44,657 nucleotides of DNA from Gammaproteobacteria bacterium (GCA_018812525.1 JAHJDE010000141.1:1-44657), one strand, 5' to 3'; shown: positions 7,514 through 16,805, counted from the stretch's first letter. Notes: generated from the sequence alone by a model not told the origin. Program-made: numbers and translations.

Positions 7514-9589
7514 GTGGACAAGAAAACACCGCTGAACAGCCTGCGTGGCGTGGGGCCGAAAAATGCCCAACGCTTAGGAAAACTGGGGCTCCAATGCGTC
7601 GAGGATGTCCTTTTCCATCTGCCGCTGCGATACCAGGACCGCACCCGCGTGGTGCCGATCGGCTGCCTGCGGGCGGGCGATCAGGCGGCGATCGAGGGTG
7701 TAATCGAGCTGGCCCAGATCAGGCTTGGCCGGCGCCGCTCCCTGCTGGTTCAATTCACTGATGGCACAGGCTCCATTCTGCTGCGTTTCTTTCACTTCAC
7801 CAGTGCCCAGCGAAATGCCTTGCAACCGGGGGTGCGGCTGCGTTGCTTTGGCGAGGCGCGTAACGGTCCGGCCTCTCTGGAATTGGTCCACCCCGATTAC
7901 AGGAGGCTTGACGAGCGGGCGCCCCAGGCGGTGGAGGAGAATCTGACGCCTGTCTACCCCAGCACCGAAGGTTTGCACCAACTCGCCTGGCGTGACATCA
8001 CCGGACAGGCGCTAGGGTTGTTGCAAAGGGATGAACTCTCGCTGCCGGAGCTGATTCCCAGTGAGTTTCTGGCAGCCCAGGGATTTCCCTCCCTCAAGGA
8101 AGCCCTGCTGTTCATGCACCGCCCCCCACCTGATGTGCCAATGTCGACCCTTGATGAGGGAAATATACCGGCCCGGAACCGCCTGGTATTCGAGGAGTTA
8201 CTGGCACATCAACTCTCCTTGCGGTTGCTGCGCCGTAAGCAGCGCGGCAAATCCGCGCCTCCCTTGCGGGGTGACGGGCGATTACAGCAAAGGCTGCTGT
8301 CCAGATTGCCCTTCGCCTTGACCCAGGCACAACAACGGGTAGTGGAGGAGATCGCAGCCGACCTGGTCAGTAACCATCCCATGTTGCGCCTGGTCCAGGG
8401 CGATGTGGGTTGCGGCAAGACCCTGGTCGCCGTCATTGCCGCCTTGCAGGCGATCGAGGCGGGATTCCAGGCCGCCCTCATGGCCCCCACCGAACTGCTG
8501 GCGGAGCAGCATGTCCGCAATCTCTCCGGATGGCTGGTGCCCTTGGGGGTTGAGCCGGGCTATCTCAGCAGTCGCTCCAAGGGCACGGCACGCCGTGAAC
8601 AACTGGCACGACTGGCCGGTGGCGAGTGCCGCCTGGTGGTGGGGACCCACGCCCTGTTTCAGGAAGAGGTCGCCTTTCATGCGCTCGGCCTTGTGATTAT
8701 CGACGAGCAGCACCGCTTCGGGGTCCACCAACGCCTGGCCCTGCACGAAAAAGGGAGGGCGGCGGAGCTTCCCCATCAGTTGGTAATGACGGCCACGCCC
8801 ATTCCCCGGACCCTGGCCATGACCGCCTATGCTGATCTGGATCTCTCTGTCATCGACGAGCTGCCCCCAGGCCGCACCCCGGTCAGGACAGTGGCCCTGC
8901 CCGACAATCGTCGCGATGAGGTGGTGGCGCGGGTGGCCAAGGCCTGCCTGGGTGGACGCCAGGCCTATTGGGTCTGCACCCTGATCGAGGAATCGGAGGC
9001 CTTGCAGTGCCAAGCCGCGGAGGAGACGGCCGCCGGGCTTGCATTAGCCCTGCCGGAGCTATGCATCGGCCTGGTCCACGGACGCCTGAAGGCGGTCGAG
9101 AAGGAGGCGGTGATGGCCCGGTTCAAGGCGGGCGAGGTTCATCTTCTGGTGGCCACCACGGTGATTGAGGTCGGGGTAGATGTCCCCAATGCCAGTCTGA
9201 TGATCATCGAAAACCCCGAGCGCCTGGGGCTCGCCCAGCTCCATCAACTGCGCGGCCGGGTCGGCCGGGGTTCGGTGGAGAGTCACTGCCTGCTGCTCTA
9301 TCACTCCCCCCTGGGCGAGAACGCCCGCACCCGGCTGGAGGTGATGCGCGAGACCAACGACGGCTTTGTCGTGGCACGAAAGGACCTGGAACTGCGCGGC
9401 CCCGGCGAGGTGTTGGGAACGCGCCAGACCGGCCTGGCGCAGATGCGCATCGCCGATCTTCTGCGTGACCAGGCTTGGATTCCTCTGGCCCAGGCAGCAG
9501 CCGATCGGTTGCTGGACCAGTATCCCGAACAGGCAGGACGCCTGATCGATCGCTGGGTGGGCAATCGCCTGGATTACGGGCGCGTGTAA
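7514..9589 (+). CDS. recG: ATP-dependent DNA helicase RecG
   Basis: This 691-residue RecG catalyses branch migration and regression of stalled replication forks and Holliday junctions. An N-terminal wedge/OB domain starts LNSLRGVGPKNAQRLGKLG. The helicase core follows with GDVGCGKT (Walker A, ~residue 295), DEQH (motif II), TATPIPRT (motif III), TTVIEVGVDVPNA and QLRGRVGRG (motif VI). The length matches the family. Translation starts at GTG 7514; no upstream ATG gives a better N-terminus. ubiC follows after about 40 nt. Confidence 0.97.
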   Translation: MDKKTPLNSLRGVGPKNAQRLGKLGLQCVEDVLFHLPLRYQDRTRVVPIGCLRAGDQAAIEGVIELAQIRLGRRRSLLVQFTDGTGSILLRFFHFTSAQRNALQPGVRLRCFGEARNGPASLELVHPDYRRLDERAPQAVEENLTPVYPSTEGLHQLAWRDITGQALGLLQRDELSLPELIPSEFLAAQGFPSLKEALLFMHRPPPDVPMSTLDEGNIPARNRLVFEELLAHQLSLRLLRRKQRGKSAPPLRGDGRLQQRLLSRLPFALTQAQQRVVEEIAADLVSNHPMLRLVQGDVGCGKTLVAVIAALQAIEAGFQAALMAPTELLAEQHVRNLSGWLVPLGVEPGYLSSRSKGTARREQLARLAGGECRLVVGTHALFQEEVAFHALGLVIIDEQHRFGVHQRLALHEKGRAAELPHQLVMTATPIPRTLAMTAYADLDLSVIDELPPGRTPVRTVALPDNRRDEVVARVAKACLGGRQAYWVCTLIEESEALQCQAAEETAAGLALALPELCIGLVHGRLKAVEKEAVMARFKAGEVHLLVATTVIEVGVDVPNASLMIIENPERLGLAQLHQLRGRVGRGSVESHCLLLYHSPLGENARTRLEVMRETNDGFVVARKDLELRGPGEVLGTRQTGLAQMRIADLLRDQAWIPLAQAAADRLLDQYPEQAGRLIDRWVGNRLDYGRV

Positions 9590-9628
9590 AGGGTGAGATA
9601 ATCCTGGCCTTTGGCTAGCAGACCGTTT

Positions 9629-10225
9629 ATGACCGCATTTCGCATCCATCGACCGCTCATGCGTGAACCGCGTTGGTTTTTGCCGGGACAGGGACCTGGG
9701 GATGCTCCCCCGGTGGGCGCCTTGGACTGGCTACAGGATGCCGGCTCTCTGACGCAGCGCCTGCGCGCGGCCTGTGGCGGCGTTTTTAGTGTCCATGTGA
9801 GGCGCCAAGAGTGGTCCCGGGGTTACCCCGGTGAGGCGAAGCTGCTTGGCATAAAACCCTTTCGCGCCGCTTTGGTGCGTGAGGTTGAGTTGCGTTGCAA
9901 CGGGAGGGCCTGGGTCTTTGCCCGGACCCTTATTCCGATATCCAGCCTCCGGGGGGCCGCGCGGCGGCTGAAGATGCTCGGCAACAGGCCCTTGGGCGCA
10001 GTGCTGTTCGCCGATCCGAGCCTGACACGGGGAGAGACCCAGTTCGTATATTTGACGCCAGGGCAGTCCCTCTTCGAATCAGCCGTGGCGGGGCTCAGTG
10101 CCAAACCGGACGGCCTATGGGGCCGCCGAACCCTCTTTCACCTCGCCGGCAAGCCCCTCTTGGTGAACGAGATATTCCTGCCGGGGATACCCCCGGATAA
10201 AGAGGTTGGCCATGCTGAGCCTTGA
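9629..10225 (+). CDS. ubiC: Chorismate lyase
   Basis: UbiC converts chorismate to 4-hydroxybenzoate and pyruvate, the first committed step of ubiquinone synthesis. The 198-residue product has the family pattern [13 protein letters not shown] near the start, central [10 protein letters not shown] and WVFARTLIP, and a C-terminal [25 protein letters not shown] at 9611 would add six residues; ATG 9629 is preferred. The 3' end overlaps ubiA by 14 nt, the conserved ubiCA operon. Confidence 0.93.
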   Translation: MTAFRIHRPLMREPRWFLPGQGPGDAPPVGALDWLQDAGSLTQRLRAACGGVFSVHVRRQEWSRGYPGEAKLLGIKPFRAALVREVELRCNGRAWVFARTLIPISSLRGAARRLKMLGNRPLGAVLFADPSLTRGETQFVYLTPGQSLFESAVAGLSAKPDGLWGRRTLFHLAGKPLLVNEIFLPGIPPDKEVGHAEP

Positions 10226-11075
10226 GCGTCTGTCTGCCTATGCCGACCTGATCCGTATCCGTCGCCCCATCGGTATCTACCTCCTGCTGTGGCCCGCCCT
10301 CTGGGGGCTTTGGGTCGCGGGCCAGGGAATACCCGACTGGCGCGTGCTGCTGATCTTCGTGCTGGGCGCGGTATTCATGCGCTCTGCCGGCTGCGCCATT
10401 AACGACTTCGCCGACCGCCATATCGACGGCCATGTAGAACGCACTTGCACTCGTCCCCTTGCGACCGGTGCCGTTAGCCCGCGCGAGGCCCTGCTTGTAT
10501 TCACGGTCCTCAGCCTGACCGCCTTCGGTCTGGTGCTGTTTCTCAATTGGCTGACCGTTGCCATGTCCTTCGTCGCAGTTTTTCTTGCGGCCCTCTACCC
10601 CTTCATGAAACGCTACACCCATCTACCCCAATTGGTGCTTGGCATGGCGTTTGGCTGGGCGGTGCCCATGGCCTTTACCACCCTGACCGGGACCGTGGCG
10701 CTGGAGGGATGGCTGCTCTACCTGGCCACGGTAATCTGGGCACTGATCTACGATACTGAATATGCCATGGTTGACCGGGAGGATGACTTCCGTATCGGCG
10801 TCAAATCCACCGCCATTCTGTTCGGCGAACAGGACCGCCTCATCATCGGCCTGTTGCAAGCGGTGATGCTGTCGCTGCTGCTGGCGATGGGTCTGCTGGC
10901 AGGACTGGGGGTCTTTTACTACCTGGGATTTGGACTGGCCACCGCGTCCGCCATCTATCAGCAGTACCTGATCCGTAACCGTGAACGCCATGCCTGTTTT
11001 ACGGCGTTTTTGAACAACTACTACTTTGGGTTGTTTCTCTTCCTGGGACTCTTGCTGGATTACCTGCCACTATGA
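10212..11075 (+). CDS. ubiA: 4-hydroxybenzoate octaprenyltransferase
   Basis: UbiA attaches the polyprenyl chain to 4-hydroxybenzoate at the inner membrane. The 287-residue product has eight to nine hydrophobic helices and both Asp-rich motifs for Mg-diphosphate: [15 protein letters not shown] (residues ~66-80) and [13 protein letters not shown] (~180-192). It directly uses the UbiC product. ATG 10212 (MLSLERL) is preferred to a TTG at 10206. The next gene starts 4 nt before its stop. Confidence 0.96.
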   Translation: MLSLERLSAYADLIRIRRPIGIYLLLWPALWGLWVAGQGIPDWRVLLIFVLGAVFMRSAGCAINDFADRHIDGHVERTCTRPLATGAVSPREALLVFTVLSLTAFGLVLFLNWLTVAMSFVAVFLAALYPFMKRYTHLPQLVLGMAFGWAVPMAFTTLTGTVALEGWLLYLATVIWALIYDTEYAMVDREDDFRIGVKSTAILFGEQDRLIIGLLQAVMLSLLLAMGLLAGLGVFYYLGFGLATASAIYQQYLIRNRERHACFTAFLNNYYFGLFLFLGLLLDYLPL

Positions 11076-11638
11076 AACTCCGAGCCTTGTTGCTGCTGGC
11101 ATCCCTGTTGCTACCCCCGGTCAACGCATATTCCCAGGCGGCTGTGGGGCAGCCGGAGGTACTTAAGTGGGATGCCCTGGTTCCAGAAGACTTCAATCCC
11201 GACAAACTGTTCGAGAAGTACGAACTCGACAAGATGAAAGACGATGACCCCCGCGCCGATGAATTTCTGCGGGAGATGAAAAAGGTCTGGAAGGCGGCGC
11301 CGGTCGTTGAGGCGATGGAGGGGCGCCTGGTGAAGTTGCCTGGTTTTATCGTGCCCCTGGAGACAGAGGGCGACAGGGTCAGCGAGTTCTTTCTGGTTCC
11401 CTATTTCGGGGCCTGTATCCATGTGCCGCCTCCGCCCGCCAATCAAATGGTCTATGTTGTCATGGAGAAGGGCAAAAGCGTCGAGGTAACGGGTGATATG
11501 TTCGAGGCGGTCTGGGTCACCGGCACTTTACACATCAAAGGGACCAGCAACGAGTTGGGGGATGCGGGTTACATACTCAAGGCTACCGCTACCGAGCCCT
11601 ATAAGGAGGAAGAGGGATCCATCTCGGTCGGGCCTTGA
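11072..11638 (+). CDS. DUF3299 family exported protein
   Basis: This 188-residue protein has a signal peptide ([21 protein letters not shown]). The mature part carries the DUF3299 pattern: [10 protein letters not shown], then [20 protein letters not shown] and a C-terminal [12 protein letters not shown]3299 genes often sit beside DUF2796/ZrgA and ABC-FtsX genes, as here, suggesting a role in periplasmic metal handling; the biochemistry is unknown. It overlaps ubiA by 4 nt, so it may be expressed with ubiCA. Confidence 0.82.
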   Translation: MKLRALLLLASLLLPPVNAYSQAAVGQPEVLKWDALVPEDFNPDKLFEKYELDKMKDDDPRADEFLREMKKVWKAAPVVEAMEGRLVKLPGFIVPLETEGDRVSEFFLVPYFGACIHVPPPPANQMVYVVMEKGKSVEVTGDMFEAVWVTGTLHIKGTSNELGDAGYILKATATEPYKEEEGSISVGP

Positions 11639-11747
11639 TGCCTATGGCGGTGCCCTTTCGGTGAAAGTGGTAAGATCGCCGTAAAAATTGGCATGATAAT
11701 TATTTTTCGATTCAGCGTATTTATCTCTCGTTTATTGGAGTCATGAA

Positions 11748-11945
11748 ATGAAAGTTCAGGAAATCAAGGATATCGCCCTGGGGATGGGGCTGAAGCCGGG
11801 CCGCATGAAAAAGCTCGACCTGGTGCGTAGCATCCAGCGTCATGAAGGTCACAACGATTGCTTCGGGACGAATAGGGTCGCGCATTGCAACGAAATGACC
11901 TGCCTCTGGCGCGCGGATTGCCTGATCGAGGCCAAGAGCGCCTGA
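11748..11945 (+). CDS. Small SAP-domain-like protein
   Basis: This 65-residue protein starts MKVQEIKDIALGMGLKPGRM, a helix-turn-helix resembling the SAP or Rho-N fold that binds nucleic acid. The second half carries four cysteines (about residues 38, 48, 53 and 59) that could bind a metal. A ribosome-binding site (TTGGAG) lies about 8 nt upstream. It sits between the DUF3299 gene and the ZrgA operon and is probably part of this recurrent neighbourhood. Function unknown. Confidence 0.7.
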   Translation: MKVQEIKDIALGMGLKPGRMKKLDLVRSIQRHEGHNDCFGTNRVAHCNEMTCLWRADCLIEAKSA

Positions 11946-11991
11946 GGCAGCGCCGTTCCATCTTCCCCAAAGGCGCTGGTTTTGTTTCGTT

Positions 11992-12070
11992 GTAACTATT
12001 CACCCCCCCTCCCCAACCCTCCCCCTGCAAAGGGGGAGGGGTCAATTTCCGAATTGAGCTGAATAGTTAC
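11992..12070. mobile_element. GTAA-ended MITE, copy 2, with 8-bp target duplication
   Basis: This 79-bp element begins GTAACTATTCA and ends TGAATAGTTAC. It is flanked by perfect GTTTCGTT repeats at 11984-11991 and 12071-12078. Its interior is unrelated to the other copies: a C-rich tract and a CCTCCCC..GGGGAGG hairpin. It sits about 50 bp upstream of the zrgA-like operon, probably near its promoter. Confidence 0.9.
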
Positions 12071-12119
12071 GTTTCGTTATACTTGTACCCCTTCGACCCC
12101 TCTCAAATGGAGCATGGGC

Positions 12120-12668
12120 ATGCGAAGCCAGCGCCGACTCTCTCTCATTTTTTTCCTTTCCCTCTATTACGGTCTGATCGCTCAAGCAGAGGTGCATCGG
12201 CTCCAGGGCGCCCATGTCCACGGCGAGGCCAGGCTCGACATTGCCCAGGAGGGCTCCGATCTGATCCTTGAATTTTACTCGCCGGCCATGGATATCCTGG
12301 GTTTCGAGCACGAACCGGCCGACGAGACAGAGCGCAAAATGGCTCAGGAAGCAGAGAAGAGGCTGCGAGCGGCTGATACCCTCTTCAAGCTGCCCGAAAA
12401 TGCCGAATGCAAGCTAACCCTCGCCGAGGTCAAGGCGGGCGGAGAAATGCATGAGGCTGGGAAAGGGCGCCAGGAGGAAGGGGGGCATCGTGATTACGAG
12501 GCACAATATGCCTTCCGATGTTCGGGAGAGTTTCCGGCCGGGATCGAGGTCCTCCTGTTCGATGCCTTCCCCTCCCTGCACAGGATCCACGCCCAACTGG
12601 CCGGACCGGACGGCCAGAAATCGGTCGAACTTTCTGCGAGCGAAAACCGGATCGAGTTCCGGCAATAA
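12120..12668 (+). CDS. ZrgA/DUF2796 family metal-uptake protein
   Basis: This 182-residue exported protein has a signal sequence (RRLSLIFFLSLYYGLIAQAE) followed by LQGAHVHGEARLDIAQEG, the DUF2796 N-terminal hallmark with metal-liganding histidines. A charged His/Glu stretch (residues ~115-130) may also bind metal. ZrgA of Vibrio is a periplasmic zinc-uptake component working with an ABC transporter, and here the ABC ATPase starts inside its stop codon. ATG 12114 is an alternative start. Zinc as the substrate is inferred from the family. Confidence 0.85.
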   Translation: MRSQRRLSLIFFLSLYYGLIAQAEVHRLQGAHVHGEARLDIAQEGSDLILEFYSPAMDILGFEHEPADETERKMAQEAEKRLRAADTLFKLPENAECKLTLAEVKAGGEMHEAGKGRQEEGGHRDYEAQYAFRCSGEFPAGIEVLLFDAFPSLHRIHAQLAGPDGQKSVELSASENRIEFRQ

Positions 12669-13366
12669 TGGGAGCAGAGCCGCCTGTTGTCGATATACGC
12701 GACCTCGAATATACCTGGCGCGGGGCGGCCGGACCGATCCTGAGGATTGCCCGGCTTTACCTCGCGCCGGCTGAACGCATGTTCGTCAAGGGGCCGAGCG
12801 GGAGTGGCAAGAGCACCCTGCTCGGCTTGGTGGCTGGCGTCAATGTACCCTGCTCCGGTACGGTACGGGTACTGGATCGGTCGCTGGGCAGCATGGGCGG
12901 CAGCACCCGCGACCAATTCCGTGCCGACCATATGGGTGTCATTTTCCAGCAGTTCAATCTGCTGCCTTACCTCTCGGTGATTGAAAATGTCCTTCTACCC
13001 TGTCGTTTTTCCAGGCGGCGCCTGGAAAATGCCTCGGCACGGGGCGATGCCCTGACGGAAGCGAAGCGCCTGCTGGAGCATCTCGATATTGGTCCTGATC
13101 TCTTACATCAGCGGGCCTCCGATCTCAGCGTCGGCCAGCAGCAGCGGGTGGCTGCGGCACGGGCACTGATCGGGGGACCTGAGCTGGTGATCGCAGATGA
13201 ACCCACCTCATCCCTGGACGCCGACCGCCGGAGTGCCTTCGTGAAATTGCTATTCCGGGAATGTGGGGAGACGGGATCGGCACTGATGTTCGTCAGCCAC
13301 GACGACGCCTTGGAACCCCTGTTCGACCGGTCCGTCCACTTGGACGAGATCAACGAGGCCGGCTGA
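12668..13366 (+). CDS. ABC transporter ATPase (LolD/MacB type)
   Basis: This 232-residue ATPase has Walker A GPSGSGKST (~residues 41-49), a Q-loop in VIFQQFNLLPYLSVIENV, ABC signature LSVGQQQRV and Walker B LVIADEPTSSLD. The FNLLPYL-type Q-loop region and pairing with an FtsX-domain permease place it in the LolD/MacB/FtsE class. ATG 12668 shares its A with the stop of the upstream zrgA-like gene and the permease starts in its own stop, so the three are translationally coupled. Confidence 0.92.
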   Translation: MGAEPPVVDIRDLEYTWRGAAGPILRIARLYLAPAERMFVKGPSGSGKSTLLGLVAGVNVPCSGTVRVLDRSLGSMGGSTRDQFRADHMGVIFQQFNLLPYLSVIENVLLPCRFSRRRLENASARGDALTEAKRLLEHLDIGPDLLHQRASDLSVGQQQRVAAARALIGGPELVIADEPTSSLDADRRSAFVKLLFRECGETGSALMFVSHDDALEPLFDRSVHLDEINEAG

Positions 13367-14625
13367 TGGCAATCTTCTCCTTGGCCTGGAAGAGTCTGCT
13401 AAACCGGCGCCACTCTGCCCTGTTGACCCTGTTCTCCATCGCCTTGAGCTGCACCCTGCTGCTGGGAGTGGAGCGCATCCGGCACGAGACCCGGCAAGCC
13501 TTCACTCAAAGCGTCTCCGGGACGGATCTGGTGGTGGGCGCCCGAAGCGGGGCCGTGAATCTGCTGCTCTACTCGGTCTTCCACATCGGCAATCCCACCA
13601 ACAACATCTCCTGGCAGAGTTATCAGGAGCTTGCATCGCACCCCAAGGTGGCCTGGACCATCCCCATCTCCCTGGGGGATTCCCATCGGGGCTATCGGGT
13701 GGTAGGCACCAGCGTCGATTTCTTTACCCACTACAAATACGGCGCCAAGCGTCCGTTGACCTTCTCCGATGGCAGGGCCTTCGACGGGGTCTATGAGGCG
13801 GTGGCCGGGTCCGAGGTGGCGAAGACCCTCGGCTACCACCTGGATCAACGGATCGTCATTGCCCATGGAGCGGGAAACCTGAGCTTCTCCGAGCATGGGG
13901 ACAAGCCCTTCCGCCTGACCGGGATTCTAGCGCCGACCGGAACCCCAGTAGACCGATCCCTCTTCGTCTCTCTGCAAGGCATTACCGCGATCCATGTCGG
14001 CTGGCAAGGCGGCGCCCCGGTTCCTGGCCTGAATCTCTCACCCGCCATGGCGGCAAAACTGGCAAAGGAACCGGACGATATCACCGCCTTCCTGGTCGGC
14101 TTGAAATCGAAGATCGCCACCTTCAACCTGCAACGCCACATCAATGAATACCCCCAGGAACCCCTGACGGCAGTCTTGCCCGGCGTCGCCCTGGGTGAAC
14201 TGTGGGGCATGATGGCCCTGGCTGAGAAGGCCCTGATGGCCATGTCCGCCATGGTGGTTCTGGTGGGGCTTGTCGGTATGCTGAGCCTGATGCTGAGCGC
14301 CCTCAACGAACGGCGGCGGGAGATGGCGATACTGCGCGCCCTCGGGGCGAACCCTTGGCAAATTCTGCTGCTGGTAGTAGGTGAATCCCTCTTCCTCACC
14401 CTCTCGGGAATTCTGGCCGGGCTGCTGCTGCTCTACGCCCTGCTCTGGTTTGCCCAGCCCCTCATTCAAAGCCGTTTGGGGCTCTATATGCCCCTGAACC
14501 CACCCGGCTCAAGGGAAGGTTTGCTGATGGCCGCTGTGGTCCTGGCCGGCCTGCTGGCGGGCCTTGTCCCCGGTCTGCGCGCTTACTATTACTCGCTTGC
14601 CGACGGTATGAATATTCGAGTTTAG
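13366..14625 (+). CDS. FtsX-domain ABC permease
   Basis: This 419-residue inner-membrane protein has one N-terminal TM helix (residues ~15-35), a large periplasmic domain (MacB-PCD-like, ~36-290) and three C-terminal TM helices with the FtsX fold. The cytoplasmic loop ALNERRREMAILRALGANPWQI is typical of the family. With the preceding ATPase it forms a mechanotransmission-type ABC complex. The ZrgA and DUF3299 neighbours suggest it acts on a periplasmic metal-related process rather than lipoprotein export; this is inference. Confidence 0.9.
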   Translation: MAIFSLAWKSLLNRRHSALLTLFSIALSCTLLLGVERIRHETRQAFTQSVSGTDLVVGARSGAVNLLLYSVFHIGNPTNNISWQSYQELASHPKVAWTIPISLGDSHRGYRVVGTSVDFFTHYKYGAKRPLTFSDGRAFDGVYEAVAGSEVAKTLGYHLDQRIVIAHGAGNLSFSEHGDKPFRLTGILAPTGTPVDRSLFVSLQGITAIHVGWQGGAPVPGLNLSPAMAAKLAKEPDDITAFLVGLKSKIATFNLQRHINEYPQEPLTAVLPGVALGELWGMMALAEKALMAMSAMVVLVGLVGMLSLMLSALNERRREMAILRALGANPWQILLLVVGESLFLTLSGILAGLLLLYALLWFAQPLIQSRLGLYMPLNPPGSREGLLMAAVVLAGLLAGLVPGLRAYYYSLADGMNIRV

Positions 14626-14655
14626 GCTCTCCCTGGTGAAAACGAGGATTCTAGG

Positions 14656-15540
14656 ATGAAAAAGTTAATGCTCAGCCTGCTGATTCTTCTGATCAGCATC
14701 GGCCTTTATCTGGCATCCTTTGTCGAGATTCCTTTCGTAGACAAAGAGTCAAACGCCTACTTCACCGGAACGCTCAAATCTGCAACCCTGGCCTACGCGA
14801 CCACCCGAGGGGTGAACGCTGTCGTCTCAGTACTCAAGGAATCTGAGGTCAATGTCTCGCCTGCTGGCGTCGGTCTGACCATCGCGGCGGGGCAGATACT
14901 CGACCCCATCGACGACATGACCGAGCGGCTCTCCTCCGTCATCGTCATGGCCATCGTCTCCCTGGGCATCCAGAAGATCGGCTTTGAATTGGGCGCGGCC
15001 TTCAGCTTCAAACTGGTTGCGGCCCTGATTCTTCTCTTTATTCCCGCCCTCTGGCTGAATCTGCGTGCGCCCAATCCCCTGCTCCGCCTAGCGGTACGGT
15101 TTTGTTATTTCCTGATAGTCTTGCGCTTCCTGCTGCCGATCTCCTCCCTGGTCAACGACTACCTCTACGACAACCTGTTCAAGGCCAGGATTGAGGAATC
15201 AGTAAGGAGCCTCTCGGTGATCTCCTCGGATTACAACGAGATGAGCAGGATGGAGCCAGGGGGGGAAAGGGGCTTCTTCTCCTCCCTGACGGGGGCGGTA
15301 GGGACCGGGATAGAGAAGACCAAACAGGCATTTTCCCGCGTTCTGGAAAATGCAGAGAGCATCATCAGCTCCCTGTTGAACCTGACGACCCTCTACGTTG
15401 CCCTGTTCATTATCCAGGTACTGTTCATTCCACTGGGGATGCTCTGGCTATTGATGGCTCTCGCCCGGTCTCCAGCCACCAATCTCCTGACGGATCGGGT
15501 CTTGGCGCTGTTCGGCAGGCCGGATGTGAGTGAGACCTGA
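14656..15540 (+). CDS. Multi-pass membrane protein of unknown function
   Basis: This 294-residue protein is not recognised. It has an N-terminal hydrophobic segment (residues ~4-20), a helical hairpin around 95-140, a further helix at ~145-165, and a last helix at ~245-270. A soluble, charged section lies at ~170-235. It starts 30 nt after the FtsX permease and could be co-transcribed with the transporter operon. Confidence 0.75.
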   Translation: MKKLMLSLLILLISIGLYLASFVEIPFVDKESNAYFTGTLKSATLAYATTRGVNAVVSVLKESEVNVSPAGVGLTIAAGQILDPIDDMTERLSSVIVMAIVSLGIQKIGFELGAAFSFKLVAALILLFIPALWLNLRAPNPLLRLAVRFCYFLIVLRFLLPISSLVNDYLYDNLFKARIEESVRSLSVISSDYNEMSRMEPGGERGFFSSLTGAVGTGIEKTKQAFSRVLENAESIISSLLNLTTLYVALFIIQVLFIPLGMLWLLMALARSPATNLLTDRVLALFGRPDVSET

Positions 15541-15640
15541 GCGACTGTCAGGCCCGCTGCCCACCACCGGGAATAGGCCAGGCGGACATTTCCTTTCCGC
15601 TGGAGGGACGGCAGGAATATTACCCATAAGGAGGCCAGCC

Positions 15641-16027
15641 ATGCGTTCATTTCTTATCATCCTTTCCCTCGCCCTGGCCTTCCCCGTCCAAGCGGCCATC
15701 TACCGTTGTGAAACGCCGGCGGGTGCCAGCTTTCAGGAATCGCCCTGTGCCGAAGGGGCATCCACTGAGATCAGGGTCAAGGATTACCGGATCGGCACCC
15801 GCGCCCTGCCTAAGCTGGACCTGGGTCTCGATAAGGTACCCCGCCACCGCCCAAGGAGCTACATGCAGAAGGCCCGGAAACAAAACGACCGGGCCTGCTT
15901 TTCCAAGAGACAGCAACTGGAGACCTTGCAATGGAAACTACGGCACGGCTACAAGGCAAGCGCTGGGGAACAGATGCGGCAACGGCGCCGGCAGATCGAG
16001 GACTATATGCGGACCTTTTGCCGCTGA
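15641..16027 (+). CDS. DUF4124-like exported protein
   Basis: This 128-residue protein has a signal peptide (MRSFLIILSLALAFPVQA) followed by IYRCETPAGASFQESPC, the short DUF4124 pattern with two cysteines. The rest is basic and helical (KRQQLETLQWKLR..). ATG 15641 has an excellent Shine-Dalgarno (AAGGAGG). DUF4124 proteins are common periplasmic proteins without an assigned role. Confidence 0.78.
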   Translation: MRSFLIILSLALAFPVQAAIYRCETPAGASFQESPCAEGASTEIRVKDYRIGTRALPKLDLGLDKVPRHRPRSYMQKARKQNDRACFSKRQQLETLQWKLRHGYKASAGEQMRQRRRQIEDYMRTFCR

Positions 16028-16058
16028 TCGGTTATCAAGGCCGGCCGGGCCTCGTTGT

Positions 16059-16089
16059 GCGGTTCATCCCTGAACCACAAGGCTCTTGC
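16059..16089 (-). repeat. Dispersed hairpin repeat, partial copy
   Basis: This 31-bp sequence is the near-identical reverse complement of about positions 7-39, including the GGTTCA-TCCC-TGAACC hairpin. It lies between the convergent DUF4124 and nudE genes, where a hairpin may also serve as a weak terminator. Confidence 0.8.
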
Positions 16090-16126
16090 CTGGAGAAACG
16101 ATGCGCCCGCGTCGACGGTCGGCCGG

Positions 16127-16672
16127 TTACTCCATGCCCAACCGCTGTTTCAACAGCAAAAGGGCCAGGATCGACCGTGCCTCGGTAAAGTCGGGGCGGG
16201 TCAGTAGAATGTGGCTGTCCGCCAGGCGCCAGGGGATGACTTCGATGAACTCGGGCTCGTCCCCTTCGATGCGGTTTTCGTATAAATCACGCGCGACCAG
16301 CATGTGGGTGGTGTGTTGCAGGTAGCCGGGGGCGAGGGTAACGGAGTGGAGCGGTTCGATGATGCGCGCCCCGTAGCCGGTCTCTTCCTGGATCTCGCGG
16401 TCGGCGGCCTGTTCTGCCGTCTCGCCGGGTTCGATGTGCCCCTTGGGAAAGGCCAGTTCGTAGCGGTCCATGCCGGCGGCATATTCGCGTATGAGGAGAA
16501 TGGTCTCCGCATCGAACAGGGGCACCACCAGTACCGCCCCCTCCGGTGAGCCGAGGATGCGCTGATAGCGCCGGGTGGCGCCGTTGGAGAACTCCAGATC
16601 CAATGCCTGGACGCGAAAGATACCGGTGTTGGCAATGAGCTCGGTCTTGTGGATCTTGGGGGGTGTCGGCAT
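16127..16672 (-). CDS. nudE: ADP compounds hydrolase NudE
   Basis: This 181-residue Nudix hydrolase acts on ADP-ribose, Ap3A, NADH and similar ADP compounds. The Nudix box is complete: GHIEPGETAEQAADREIQEE (about residues 77-96) followed by TGYG. The N-terminus and the RILGSPEGAVLVVPL region match NudE. It is divergent from yrfG, the neighbourhood seen in other gammaproteobacteria, which supports the nudE assignment over other Nudix enzymes. Confidence 0.9.
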   Translation of the reverse strand: MPTPPKIHKTELIANTGIFRVQALDLEFSNGATRRYQRILGSPEGAVLVVPLFDAETILLIREYAAGMDRYELAFPKGHIEPGETAEQAADREIQEETGYGARIIEPLHSVTLAPGYLQHTTHMLVARDLYENRIEGDEPEFIEVIPWRLADSHILLTRPDFTEARSILALLLLKQRLGME

Positions 16673-16712
16673 GGTTTTGGTGGCGAATGCTGTCTTGTAA
16701 GTAAATCCTGTG

Positions 16713-16758
16713 GTAACTATTCAGGTCGCCCGGCTTTTGGGGCGATCTGAATAGTTAC
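16713..16758. mobile_element. GTAA-ended MITE, copy 3, with 8-bp target duplication
   Basis: This 46-bp element is almost only two inverted arms (GTAACTATTCAGGTCGCCC and GGGGCGATCTGAATAGTTAC) around a few bases. It is flanked by perfect ATCCTGTG repeats at 16705-16712 and 16759-16766. It lies in the nudE/yrfG divergent promoter region. Confidence 0.92.
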
Positions 16759-16805
16759 ATCCTGTGTAGAGTTTACCCCCTTACCGAACCCGAGAACCCA
16801 CTTCC

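Noticed and set aside
11690-11712. Fur-like A+T-rich sequence upstream of the SAP-like gene
   Set aside because: The match to a Fur box is only partial (ATGATAATTATT) and has no convincing second half.
12071-12090. Possible Zur site upstream of the ZrgA-like gene (GTTATAC)
   Set aside because: Only a short half-match; the palindrome is not present, and part is a target duplication of a mobile element.
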